The notes beneath the pieces were generated by a model that was not told where the DNA came from, did not search any database, and saw only the letters and a program-made list of their open reading frames with translations. From contig JAVTVX010000020.1 of assembly GCA_033439265.1 (NCBI GenBank), positions 18,618,001 through 18,682,000 of the forward strand: a stretch of 64,000 nt of DNA, read 5' to 3'. Positions 33,661 through 45,600 of this stretch are shown one piece after another. Origin of the DNA: Dillenia suffruticosa (lineage: Eukaryota > Streptophyta > Magnoliopsida > Dilleniales > Dilleniaceae). The translations under genes and the position numbers were made by a program. Position 1 is the first letter of the stretch; every line of letters starts with the position of its first letter.

Positions 33661-36600
33661 TATTTTAATATCTATTTATTTTTTCATTTATGTATTTACT
33701 AATTACTAGTAGTTATCTTTACACCTAATTCGTTTTTATATATCATTATTTTAAGAACTCCGTCATGGTTGATCCCAAGCCCGGGTAAAGGAGTAGGGTT
33801 GCGGTAGGTCGATAGCTAGCGTAAAATCTTTTGTCAAATAAAAGATGAGAGACAGAGATATAAATACTTTTGGGGCGTTTCCTCCTCAGCGACGCGCTAC
33901 ATCAAATCCCGGATGTAGCGACAAGTTAACAAGGGATACTAGGGTGCGGGTAAATAAGTTAGTCCACGAAGATAAGATTCGTTTAACCACTTGGAATATA
34001 GAATCTTTGACCGGTAAGTTAGGAGAGATCGGAGAAGCAATGGATAGACAAAAAATTCACATCATGTGTCTTCAAGAAACTAAGTGGGTCGGGGAGAAAG
34101 CTAGAGTAGTAGAGCCGTATGGTCATAAACTTTGGTACACAGGAAGAGATAGGAGTAAGAATGGGATAGGAATAATTGTACATACAACTCTATTAGAGGA
34201 TGTGATAAAGATAAGAAGGAAAGGAGATAGAATTATACTTGTCAAGTTAATAGATAGGGAAAATATAGTTAATATAGTCAGTGTGTATGCGTCCAAAATA
34301 GGTGTAGATGCAATTGGTAAAAAATAATTTTGGAAGGATTTAGATGAATTTATACAAACCATACCTAGTAGTGAGAAACTAGTTATTAGAGGAGACTTAA
34401 ATGGACATGTAAGAGCAAGGAACGAAGGATTCGAAACCGTTCATGGCAACTTTGGATTCGGTAGTAGGAATGAGATAGGGGATACCATTTTAGAATTTGC
34501 CACAGCATTTGATTTAATAGTTGTAAACACTACTTTTAAGAAAAGAGAAGCGCACTTAGTTACATATAAAAGTAGATCTAATGCTAACCAAATAGATTTC
34601 TTTATCACTAGAAGATGTGATAGAATGACTTGTAAGGATTGTAAGGTTATCCCGGGGGAGAGTGTGACAACTCAACATAGACTTCTAGTTTTAGATATGC
34701 GCGTCTAAAAGGCGAAAGAAGTACCGCCCATTTGTAGAGCCAAGAATTAAGTGGTGGAATTTGAAGGGAGAAAAGATAACGACTTTTAGAGATAAATTAC
34801 TTTAAATGGCAAATTGATCTACTAATAATGATCCGGAAACAATGTGAAAGAGATATCGACTAGCATTATGAGTGTTGGTTGGTGTATCTAAGGGTTAGGC
34901 CCCAATAGGCAAAGAATCATAGTAGTGGAACGAAGAAATTCAAACGGCTATCCGTACAAAACGAGAGTGTTATAGGCATTTTAAAGGCAATAGTAGTAAC
35001 GATGCATCTGACAAATACAAAAACGCAAAAAAAGATGTGAAAAAGATTATCCATGAGTCGAAGAGTAAGGTGTATAATGAACTATACAAGAGATTGGAGA
35101 CTAAAGAAGGAGAGAGAGATCTACAAAATTGCTAAGCTAAGGGAAAGAAAGGGTAAAGATCTAAATGGTATTAGATGTATTAAGAGTGAAACTAATAGTA
35201 TATTTGTAAAGGATGAGAATATAAGGAGACGGTGTGATTACTTTGATGATCTTTTTAATATTAAGAGTACAACAGATATAGGAAATATCGAAATACCTGT
35301 AGACGAAATTAATAGAGATTTTAAACGTAAAATTCGCCCTCATGAAGTGAAAGAGGCTCTAACAAGGATGAAAAATAATAAAGCCGTAGGACCAGATGAC
35401 ATTCCTATAGAAGTATGAAAATATTTGAGTGAATTTGGTGTAAAAGTGTTAAACGGATATTTTTAATAAAATTTGGCAAACTAAGAGAATGCCCTAAATA
35501 TGGAGAAAGTGTGTAATTGTATCGCTATATAAGAATAAAGAAGACATACAGGATTGCTCCAACTATAGAGAAATTAAACTTATGAGTCATATCATGAATT
35601 ATGGGAAAGAGTAATAGAACATAGATTGAGATTGGAGATAACTGTATCTCAAAATCAATTTGGATTTATGCCAGGAAGATCTACCACGGAAGCAATCCAC
35701 TTGTTAAGACATTTGATGGAGACATATAGAGTACAAAAAAGAGACCTACACATGATATTCATTGATTTAAAAAAAACATATGATAGGATTCCTAGAGAAT
35801 TATTGTGGTGGGCGTTGATGAAAAAAGGGATATTTTTGAAATACATTAATCTCATTAAAGATATGTATGAAGGAGCTACAACCGGCGTTAGAACTTGCGG
35901 GGGTTTGAATAATAGTTTTCCCATTAACATTGGACTCCATCAAGATTTGGCATTAAGTTCCCTCCTTTTTGCAATAGTGATAGACGAAATTACAAAAAAT
36001 ATTCAAGATAAAATACCATGGTGTATGCTTTTTGCAGATGATATAGTGTTAGTTGATAAAACTAAAGAGAGTGTTAGTGCTAAACTAGAATTATGGAGAC
36101 TCACACTAGAATCTAGAGGGTTTAGATTGAGTAGATCGAAAAGCGAATATATGGGATGTAGGTTTAGCTATAGTTATAGGAATGATGAAGAAACGATTAG
36201 ATTAGATGAGCAAGATGTCCCAAAAAATGACCGATTTAGATATCTAGACTCTATTATTCAAAATGATGGCAATATAGGTGGAGATGTGAACCATAGGATT
36301 CAATCGGGTCGGATGAAATGGAGAAAGACCTCCGGAGTTCTTTGTGATCGGACAATGCCATTACACCTGAAGGGAAAGTTCTATAGAACCACGGTTAGAC
36401 CTACACTATTGTATGGTACCGAGTGTTGGACTATTAAACAACAACAAGAACAAAAGATGGTTGTACCAGAAATGAGAATATTTAGATGGATGTGTGGAAA
36501 AACTAGAAAAGATAAAATTAGAAATGAAGAGATTCGTAACAAGTTGGGAGTTAGTTCAATTGTGGATAAGATGCGAGTGTCATTTGAGGTGGTTCGGACA

Positions 36601-39600
36601 TGTGCAAACAAGACTTAAAGATGCACCAGTTAGGAGAACAGAGAGTTTAATTATAGGAGATCTAATAAAACGTAGAGATAGACCATTAAAAACTTGAAAG
36701 AAAGTTATCCGTAAAGACATGGAGGTTAAGGGTTTAGAAGAGAAAATGGTTTTAGATAGGAATGGATGGCGTAATAGAATCCGCACAAATTAAATCAATA
36801 TATTTATGATATTTATCTATTAACTTTTATTTATTTTTATTTTATTTTTCTCTTATTTTTCTTTATTTTCTTTTCCTTTTTATTTATTTTTCTCTATATA
36901 TATTTTATTCTTGTTTTTATCTTTTTTCTATCTTATATAAATTTGTCTCTCATTGAAAACTTGGACTTTTAAAATAGAGGAGGCAAAGTGTAAATGACCA
37001 AAACAGGAGAATGAAAATGTTATCGAGTATAAAATAGAAGCAAGCAGTAATTTACCTATAAAGAAAGAAAAAGAAAACACCTTCCAAACATCGCATCAGT
37101 TCTAAAAATACAACTGAGAATAACTAGAGAGAAATAACCACAGAGCAAGTAGTGACGTATGGATGATACTTTTTGGTTATAAGTTTGGTAACATGGTCTC
37201 AACTTGCCCAGCGATCACTACACCTACATTGGGCAAGATGCTAGAAACTTCAACCAAATGCACCCAACCTACCCACCCACTACAAAAGAAACTAGGGTTT
37301 GGCCTGCCCATTGTTGCGGGTTGAAATTTTACGAATATAAACATAAAAATTATAATATTAATTGTGTTTACAATAATAAATTTTACATATTACCACTAAA
37401 AATTTGTTGTTTTCATTATATTTTCTTTTGAAATTCAGATTTGCCATGTAAAATTAGGATTTTTCTAAAAGAATATAGAAAACATTAAAGAAACCATTTT
37501 TTTTTTTTTTTTGCTTCATCTTTTAAATGTAAAAAATCAACAATGTTGAGTATTAATTAAGAAACAATTATAAATTAAACTAATAATAATAATAACAATA
37601 ATAATAATAATATTATTATTATTAGGTTTTTATTATGAAATTTGGTAACATTAATATCAAATTCACATGAAATTAGAAGTTAGCAGTAGAGAGAGAGAAT
37701 TTAGAAAATCAAGAAAAAGAGCACAAGGAAGATCAACATCGCTATCCTAAACCCCACCCATCCCAAATCTCTCTGCTAGAGTACAAAATGCAAAACCCCC
37801 TCCCAAATCTAGAATCTCATCTACTCTCTCTCCCTCTCTAACGAAAGAAGACTCCTAAACCCAAATCTCATATACTCTCTCGATGAAAAAAATACAGGAA
37901 TCCACCCCCTCGCCCCTCAAAATCCTAAATCTAATCTGTTCTCTCTATAAGTGAAAGAATAAAGAATCGTAATCCACCCCCTCCCCACCTCAAAATTCCA
38001 AATCTCATCTCTATTCTCTCTCTAAGAAAAGAAAATTCCAACATCTGTCTCTCACATGGCACATCCAACCAGCAAGATTGATCTTCCATGTACTACTTGT
38101 CTTCTTCTCATCTCACCTTTTTAGCTAGATCAAATCAGATTTAAGCCCTTATCTCTCCTCTCTTTTATTTTTGCAGCGACCACATCTGAAGCTTAAAACT
38201 CCAAACCGAATGGGAGGGGTGCCATCTCTTTAACCGAAGCAAGAACTTAATCTATTTCTCTTTCAATCTCTTTCTCTCCTCTCTCTTCCACCTTTCTCCA
38301 TCTCTTCTCAGATCAATCTCTCTCTTACATTGGATCAAAATGTACACCAATTCAATAATTGATCTGAAAAAGATCTCCAAGTCAATCTAGAGAGATCAAC
38401 CTCTCTCTCAGAACAAAAGAATCAAAATCAAAGTGAATCCAATTGTACATCATATCCACAAATTAGAGGGATTTCTCCAACAAAGATCTCGGTGGAAGAA
38501 GTAGATTCTTTTGTTCCTTCTTAGAATGATCTGACAAAGATCTTTGAATCAATCTATAGAGATCAACTTCTCTCTCATAATGAGCGGATCCAAATCAAAG
38601 TGAATCCAATTGTACACCAAATCCACAAATTAGCGAGGTTTATTTCTCTGAAAAAGATATCATTTGCAGAAGAAAGTAGATTTTTTTCGTGTGAAAAAGA
38701 GAGAAATCTTTGGCAAAGTGTGAAGACAAAGAAAGGCTTCTTTTGGAAGCAGGAAGCTAGTTTTAATTTATTTTTATTTTGTGTTAAGTTATGTAGTTTT
38801 TTTTTCTTTTTCGGGTTAAGGGAAAAAAAATTAGTAGAAATGTAGGGTTTTGTATGTATGTAATAATAATAATAATAAAAGAATTTACATTATTATTGTA
38901 TTGATAATTTTTTGTATTCAAAAGTCATACCTAATATAATAGTTGGACTAGACTCTAAATTTACCATACACGCTCTCTAATGTTTCAGAACAATTTTTAA
39001 AACATTTTTCTCTGCCTTAGACATGGCTAGCAATCTCTCAGCTCTAGTTTCAATTAAGCTTGTTCCTGCTACCACATGTCAGAACCTATGGCTTTGGGAC
39101 CTATTTTATAGTATGTACAAAGATTGTAGGAGACATATCTGATCCTCATTAAAAAAATAATAATAATAGTAATCCAAACACCGCATCAATTCTATGAATA
39201 CAACTGAGGATAACCAGAGAAAAATAATCAAAGGCCAGTAGTAGTATGCGGATGATACTTTTTGGTGATAAGTGCAGTGACATGGTCTCCACTTGCTTAG
39301 TGATTACTATATCTACATTGCACAAGACAGTGGAAACCTCAACCTAACGCAGCCAAACTACCCACCATATAAGAAACTGCAGGAGACAAATCTAATCCTC
39401 ATTAAAAATAATAGTAGTAATAATAATAAATAAATAAATAAACACCTTCCAAACATCACATCAGTTCTAAGAATACAACCGAGGATAACCAGAGAGATAT
39501 AATCAGAGGGTGAGTAGTGGCGCATCTTTCTTGGTAAGTAACCAAGGAATGAAAACAAGAACACCTTGGTAACCTGTTGACTCTAAAAGCCAATGCCAAA

Positions 39601-42600
39601 GACCTTGCTACTCAAAAGACTTCGTAACACCAGACAACGAAGAAATAATAATCTATCTCAAAGCAGCAAAGTCAATGGGAATTCTCTGAGCCTTGAACCC
39701 ATTTGGGACATATAAGAACTAACAAAATGGGAGGAGGAAATCAAAAGCCAATATTACAACCCAGAAAATATAATAACAGTGAGGGAAGATTTTTTCCATC
39801 CCATTATTTGTGATTCAAGAAACATAATTTTACTTCCACACAATAAATCTCAAAAAAAAAAAAAAGAAAAGATAAATATATGTAAGGGCAGTATTTGTGA
39901 AAGTAATAGAAATGCTAACTGAATGATTTCAAATCTCTATTGCAGCATGAAAAAGTGTCTTCTAGCTGATGTAGCATGAGTATTAGTAGTTTATTTAGCA
40001 CTTCTGATTTAGGGTAATTTTAGAGAGTTGTGTTATATTTAACACTGCAATGCTGCTTTTTCTTCCCTGCTAGGAAAGTGTGTTGCATTTATATTTATTA
40101 AGTAAAGAAAAAGTTGCTTAAGCTCTTTCTTCAACTGTGCCATGTTGTTTATTAAGCATTCTTGCATCAAGCATACAATACTATAGCTCTAAGCCTGTTG
40201 CCCTTTATTTTAAGAAGAAGAAGTGGACAAAGTTCTTAGGCATATTATTATCTTATAGCTAACTTGTTTATGTTCTAGAGGTAAGTTGTCAAGAAGAAGT
40301 GGACTAAGTTCTTAGGCATATTATTATCTTATAGCTAACTTGTTTATGTTCTAGAGGTAAGTTGTCATTACTTCATATCCTCTAAATTTGTTATCCTTCC
40401 AGCACAAAAATGTAAATTTACTCGAACTACTTGAATGTAAAAAATGTTCAAGGTTTTACCTTCCTCACTCAAAAGTCAAAACCACAAAAAGAAAGGGGCT
40501 TATTGCTTTTCACTTGCCCGAGCTATTTAAGGTCACATCATATATGCATGCCTTGGTCAGGGATGTGATGACTGGTCAAGAAGATGGTCAACATTGAGAT
40601 TTTAATCGTAGGAGAGAGACAAATGATTGAGAGCTCAAGAGTTTCTTTGAATGGTTGGAAGAAGTTAGAGTGAATGGGGTCCGTACAGAGGCAGTGGTGT
40701 GGAAGAATTACCCACTAGGTTTGTTCCCAGCGAAAATTTTCTTTATCTCTACCTGCAAGGATGCAAAGGGGATTTCTTTCCCTCAGAAGATGGTTAAGAA
40801 ATCCAATTCTCTCCCCCCCCCACCCCGCTAAAGAGGGATTTTTTTACCTGGGAGGTGTTGGTAACAGTTGTGTGCTTTGAAAGGGAGGGCTCAAGTTCAT
40901 ATATGATCTGTTTCTTCATTGCACTTGAGCTAGAGATGGGAGCCACTTTATTCTATTCTTCCTGTGAGTTCAGCAGCTTCAAATTCATTGGTGTGTGAGA
41001 TTTGGGCCAGGAGTGGCTTGCAGGTATATATAGCCAGGAGAAAGGTCATTGATGATCCCTCCCACCATCTTCATCTTCTGGCTGGTATGGATTGTGTACT
41101 AGGAGGATTTTTGACAATGGTCAAATGACCTTAGCAGCACTGATTGATAGTTTGTCAAAAATTCTTTACCTTTTGGTTTCATCGAAGTCATTTCTGCTGA
41201 GTGCTTAGCAAAATTCTATGTTCAAGTAATGGATTTCCACACAGCAATTAGCAATTGACATAGCCAGCACAACCCCAAAAAGAAATGTGCATACCAAGTA
41301 AAAATAGCCAAGCATTTGTACCTGAACCAGAATAAAAGGTAATGCCACACCCCCAGTTGGAGCATTTCCCGAGCTGTATAATTGTTGGTTGCGTTGAATC
41401 AGGTTTTGAAGACCTATGTACTTGAAGGACCAAATTTATAAGTTAGAAAAGAGACATTTATCATTGCATGAGGGGGAAAAAAACCTGCAATTTTTAATGG
41501 TATTGTTATTTTATTAAGTGTTATACTCTTCCTTCTAGTAAATGGAAAAGGATATGTATAAATAGAGAACCAAAGATGCATCCTTACCTAAACTCTAGCA
41601 ATAAATCTACAAATTCGTGACATGAACGTCAGCTTTAGGAAAAAGGAGCTTTAGGCGACATATCAATTATATAGGACAAAGGTCTCTCACAACTTGCAAA
41701 ATAAATTGTCCACTTTATGCGGGATACAAGAGCTATACCGATCTGTTCACCTTTACATTAAACAACTCTTCATACTCATCTACACCCTAAACTCGCCATG
41801 CATATAATAGGGCATTAAATGATTATTGTCATTTCATTATCAAATGGAGGCAACTGAGTGCATGATGATCCAACAAACACATGTTGCTTCCTTTTACCTT
41901 TTCAGTGTGTGCAATTAGATTAACCAGCCCTTAACTGTAGAAAGTAGATGTTGCTCCTGTGCTTCTAATCCATTACCTCAAGGTCATACAGGAAACCTTA
42001 TATTGCAATTGCCACACTATATGACTAGATTATCACTTCTAGGATCATTTATAAAAGGAACACCATAACAACATATAAAGATGGCACAAATAAGTATAAC
42101 AAGCTTACTTGCTCCTGTAGTTCTTGCAAATATGCAGCTTTCTTTTCTGTCCTGTTCCTCAGCCCCATGCGCTCTGTCTACAATGGTCATAGTACACAAA
42201 CAGAAATTACTCAGATTAGACCTACACCCTACACATTTGCCAAGGAACAGGGCTAATCTACAAAAGAATTGCAACTAAAAGGTACACTAGTACCTTTAAA
42301 TCTTCGATATCATTCAAGCTAGTGCGAGGCAGACCTTTCCACTGTATTTCCTTTTTATCTTTAGAAATAATATCCATTGCCATGAGAACATTAAGTGCAT
42401 CATACACCCTCCGGCGTATATTTTTCTCATCATATTGTTGCTGTCACAAGAATAACAAGAAGTAGCTCATTAGTATAAGCTTTATCTGCATCTTTATTAA
42501 AAAAAAAAAAAAAAGGAAGGTGGAATTAAGAGCAAACCTGATCTGGGGTTGATTCGCTGTTGCTAGGATCTGCAAATTCAGCAACCAGTTCATCTGCAAC

Positions 42601-45600
42601 CTGAGAAGGACCTCTAAGTCTCAGATTTAGGAACAATAGCTTGAAGAAAGTAATGCATGGATAAGTAAAACTCGACAGGTTTAAGTCACACAGATTGAAT
42701 TGAGAATCACTAAGACCTGTTAATACTACCTTCCCCCTTCCCCAAAAAGTCAAGGGGAAAAGGAATTAACCATCAATTCAAAGCTAGATATTAAATACAT
42801 TTACCACCAGGACATTGAAACAAGAATGGCTGCAATAAGTTGAAATAAATTGCAATAAAAAATGGCAGTCATATATCCAGACATATTATATGGAAACAAG
42901 AACATCTGCCAGCGAAGACGAGCCACAGTGATTGCCTGTTAACATAGCACTTTTGACAATTGTACACCTCGATATGGTTTTAATAGAAAGAAGAGTTAGT
43001 ATACTAGGGAGAAAGAAATACAAAAGAATGAAGAGGAGAATGATGTAACCTCCAAAAGAAACCCAAAAAAAAAAAGAGAGAGAAGAAACAAGTGACACAA
43101 ATCTATTCCCAACCCTTTACCGCAACAAGCCACTGCAGCCAACATATCCCAAGAAAGCAAAGAAGAATCTACTCCATTAAAAGCACCAAAAGAGAGATCA
43201 CCACACACTTCTGCAACAATTTTACAACGTTATTGGTCCTAAAGTCTCTACACTAATTATAAGAAGATCAAGAACACTCTTTGGGAGAGCCAATGATCCT
43301 CAAAACAGCTGAAAAATCTATTCCAAACACATCAAGCAAGAGGGAAAGTAAAAAATTGATGATCTTTGGTCTTGACTAAGTTGGCACATAGAAAAGTGCC
43401 AAAAAAAGGAGTGCTGCTTAGTCTCCCCACATACAAGATATCATCAGGGGTACAAGACAAGAACAAGATAAATGCATTAACTTTAAAAGGAGTCTTTGCC
43501 TTTCAAACAAAGTCCACAAAAAATAAGAAAACAGAATCATTTAAAGTTTGAATGAGAAAATGCATGAGAGACAGGCCAGAGTTATCCAGATTCCAAACTC
43601 TCCCATCCTGAGAAGTGAGAACCAGATGGAATGGTTTGAAGAAAATAATCAAAGAAGATAGGGCCACTGCATCCCGACAACTGAGATTTCCAAAGAAGTA
43701 AAGACTTTAAGATGCAGAAATACAATCAAGGGCATATAGACCAGCGAAATAAAAGCATCGTAAAGGGATATGTTTTTTGATAGGAAAAAAATAAATAAAA
43801 ATGGTATTAAATGTGACAGAGAAGATACAAAAAGAATTGTAAAGGGATAAATTATGACATGGACAAGAAGAAACTGAAGAAAAAGGAAGATCATCAAGTC
43901 AAAACATCATCCCAAAAAATGAATACAATGACCATCGCTTGCTCTAAAACTAATCAAACATAAGTGATGATAAATTTAAGACATAAATTTCCAGGGAGTA
44001 ATATGGGAACCATAAACTCCAGTTTTGGTACTCAATCCAGTAGGCAAAAGTTAATTTTTTATCATGTTATGCTAAACAGATGAGGTTCTAGTAAATTTGG
44101 TGCAACAAATTTCTAAGCAGGTGCAATGCATTCTTAAACTAAGCTCCCACATCCCAAGCCCTTTCAAGTCTTAGACCAAGAAATCACCAAGTAATCATTA
44201 CTCTACAAATAAATAAATAAAAATTATAATCCATCACTCATGCATATTGTCATTATAACAGGACAAGCACAAATATTACAGAGCAACCTAAAAATGGGTG
44301 AGTAATCAAACCACCTAGGGCAAAGGAAGATCCCTTCCACCCACCCAGTTTCTCAGACCCTCAACCACTTAGCATGATCCACACCAGATTGCTCCATAGG
44401 CCACCCACAGTTTCTACATGTATGAGAAATTATTATTGAATATGAAATAGAATAAATACCTATAGCTCGACAAGTCTCTCCTTTAGCTTGTTCTAGCAAG
44501 AAAAGATTATTAGCATTCTAACTTTTAAGGTCGAATGCAAATAATCACATAATTTCGGGACAAGAATTTTGGTGACAAAGACTAGGTGTAATTATTAGGG
44601 ATCTCCAGCATCCAGCTTTGTTTGATGTGGCAATTCAATGTCCCTTGCATGATTAAATATTCCTGATATGCAACAGAATATTATACTGCCAGAATACATT
44701 GGACCTTGTAACTGATGAACTTATTGTTTTTGTCCCTAATTAATAGTGAATCAAAGTTGATGTAGAATTTGTCTACCACATGCAAATAACTGAAATCCAG
44801 ATGGAGAGATATTGCAGCAGGACACCTCAAACTTCAGGATATAAAGGGCACTAAAATTGCACAAGGGCCTCAACCTCAAGAAACAAAGTGCAATTTAGCA
44901 GCCGACCTTAAATATGGCATGATATGATAACTATAAAATTCCATTACACTCTTCTTCTTTCACAAAAAAGGAAAAGAAGACTGCGTTGGCACATGTGTCC
45001 TTGAACACTAACAATAAGTTCTTCCCATGTCAATAATAATAATAATAATAATAATTATCTTTGTAGATGCAGGAGGAAGTGCTATTTTGAACCCCATATT
45101 GACCAAGAATCATGGTGTTCCAAGCAGCAGTGTTGACAATGATTTAACTGCATTTTGTCATTGGGCATGGCTTTAACCCACATAACCTATGCAATCAATG
45201 CAAGAGTATCAATTTAAAAAGGCTCCAGTTTAAAACTCTAATCAAGCCCATTTTAGAGATTCTACTCTAGGCAACTCCACTAGCAGTGTTATATAATACC
45301 TGGAGAATCTAAGGATTTTGTGATCAATAAATATGCCCATGTTACTCCATAACATATTGGTCCACCATTTTTTATCCCATTTGGTGTAGTGATTATCAAA
45401 AATGGTTGCTACAGAGATCTCACATGTTCATATTTACTTTTCAATGAATTTTCTATGTATTCCTTTTATAAAGAACAAGCTGTCTTCAAGAATTAAAACT
45501 ATGAACTCGTGTAAGATGGAAAAAACTTTACTATGAAGCCAAAGTTCATCTTTAAATTTATTCCTTTGCAGTTATGCTGAACTAATTATGTAACTAAACA

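Larger units (their letters stand above)
32798..36960 (+). mobile_element. RTE-type LINE in DPB intron 7, antisense to the host gene
   Basis: A non-LTR retrotransposon with apurinic endonuclease then reverse transcriptase in one broken frame. It has a CT-rich 5' region (from about 32798) and a T-rich 3' region ending near 36960. The endonuclease and RT match the plant RTE clade. I found no target duplication, so both ends are estimates. Antisense orientation inside an intron avoids adding a sense poly(A) signal to the host transcript, which fits its tolerance there. Confidence 0.82.
31146..41321 (-). other. DPB intron 7, 10.2 kb, TE-filled
   Basis: Lies between the exon encoding [10 protein letters not shown] and the exon encoding the DP conserved region. 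It holds an opposite-strand LINE, a hairpin, a 167-bp tandem repeat, a dispersed repeat family of about 250 bp, and a 76-bp tandem duplication. Donor GTACAAATG and acceptor AATAATGTAG are normal. Confidence 0.9.

Noticed and set aside
32698-33668. Ser/Leu- and Arg/Glu-rich frames in the CT-repeat area
   Set aside because: Translations of (CT)n and (AT)n microsatellites at the LINE 5' side.
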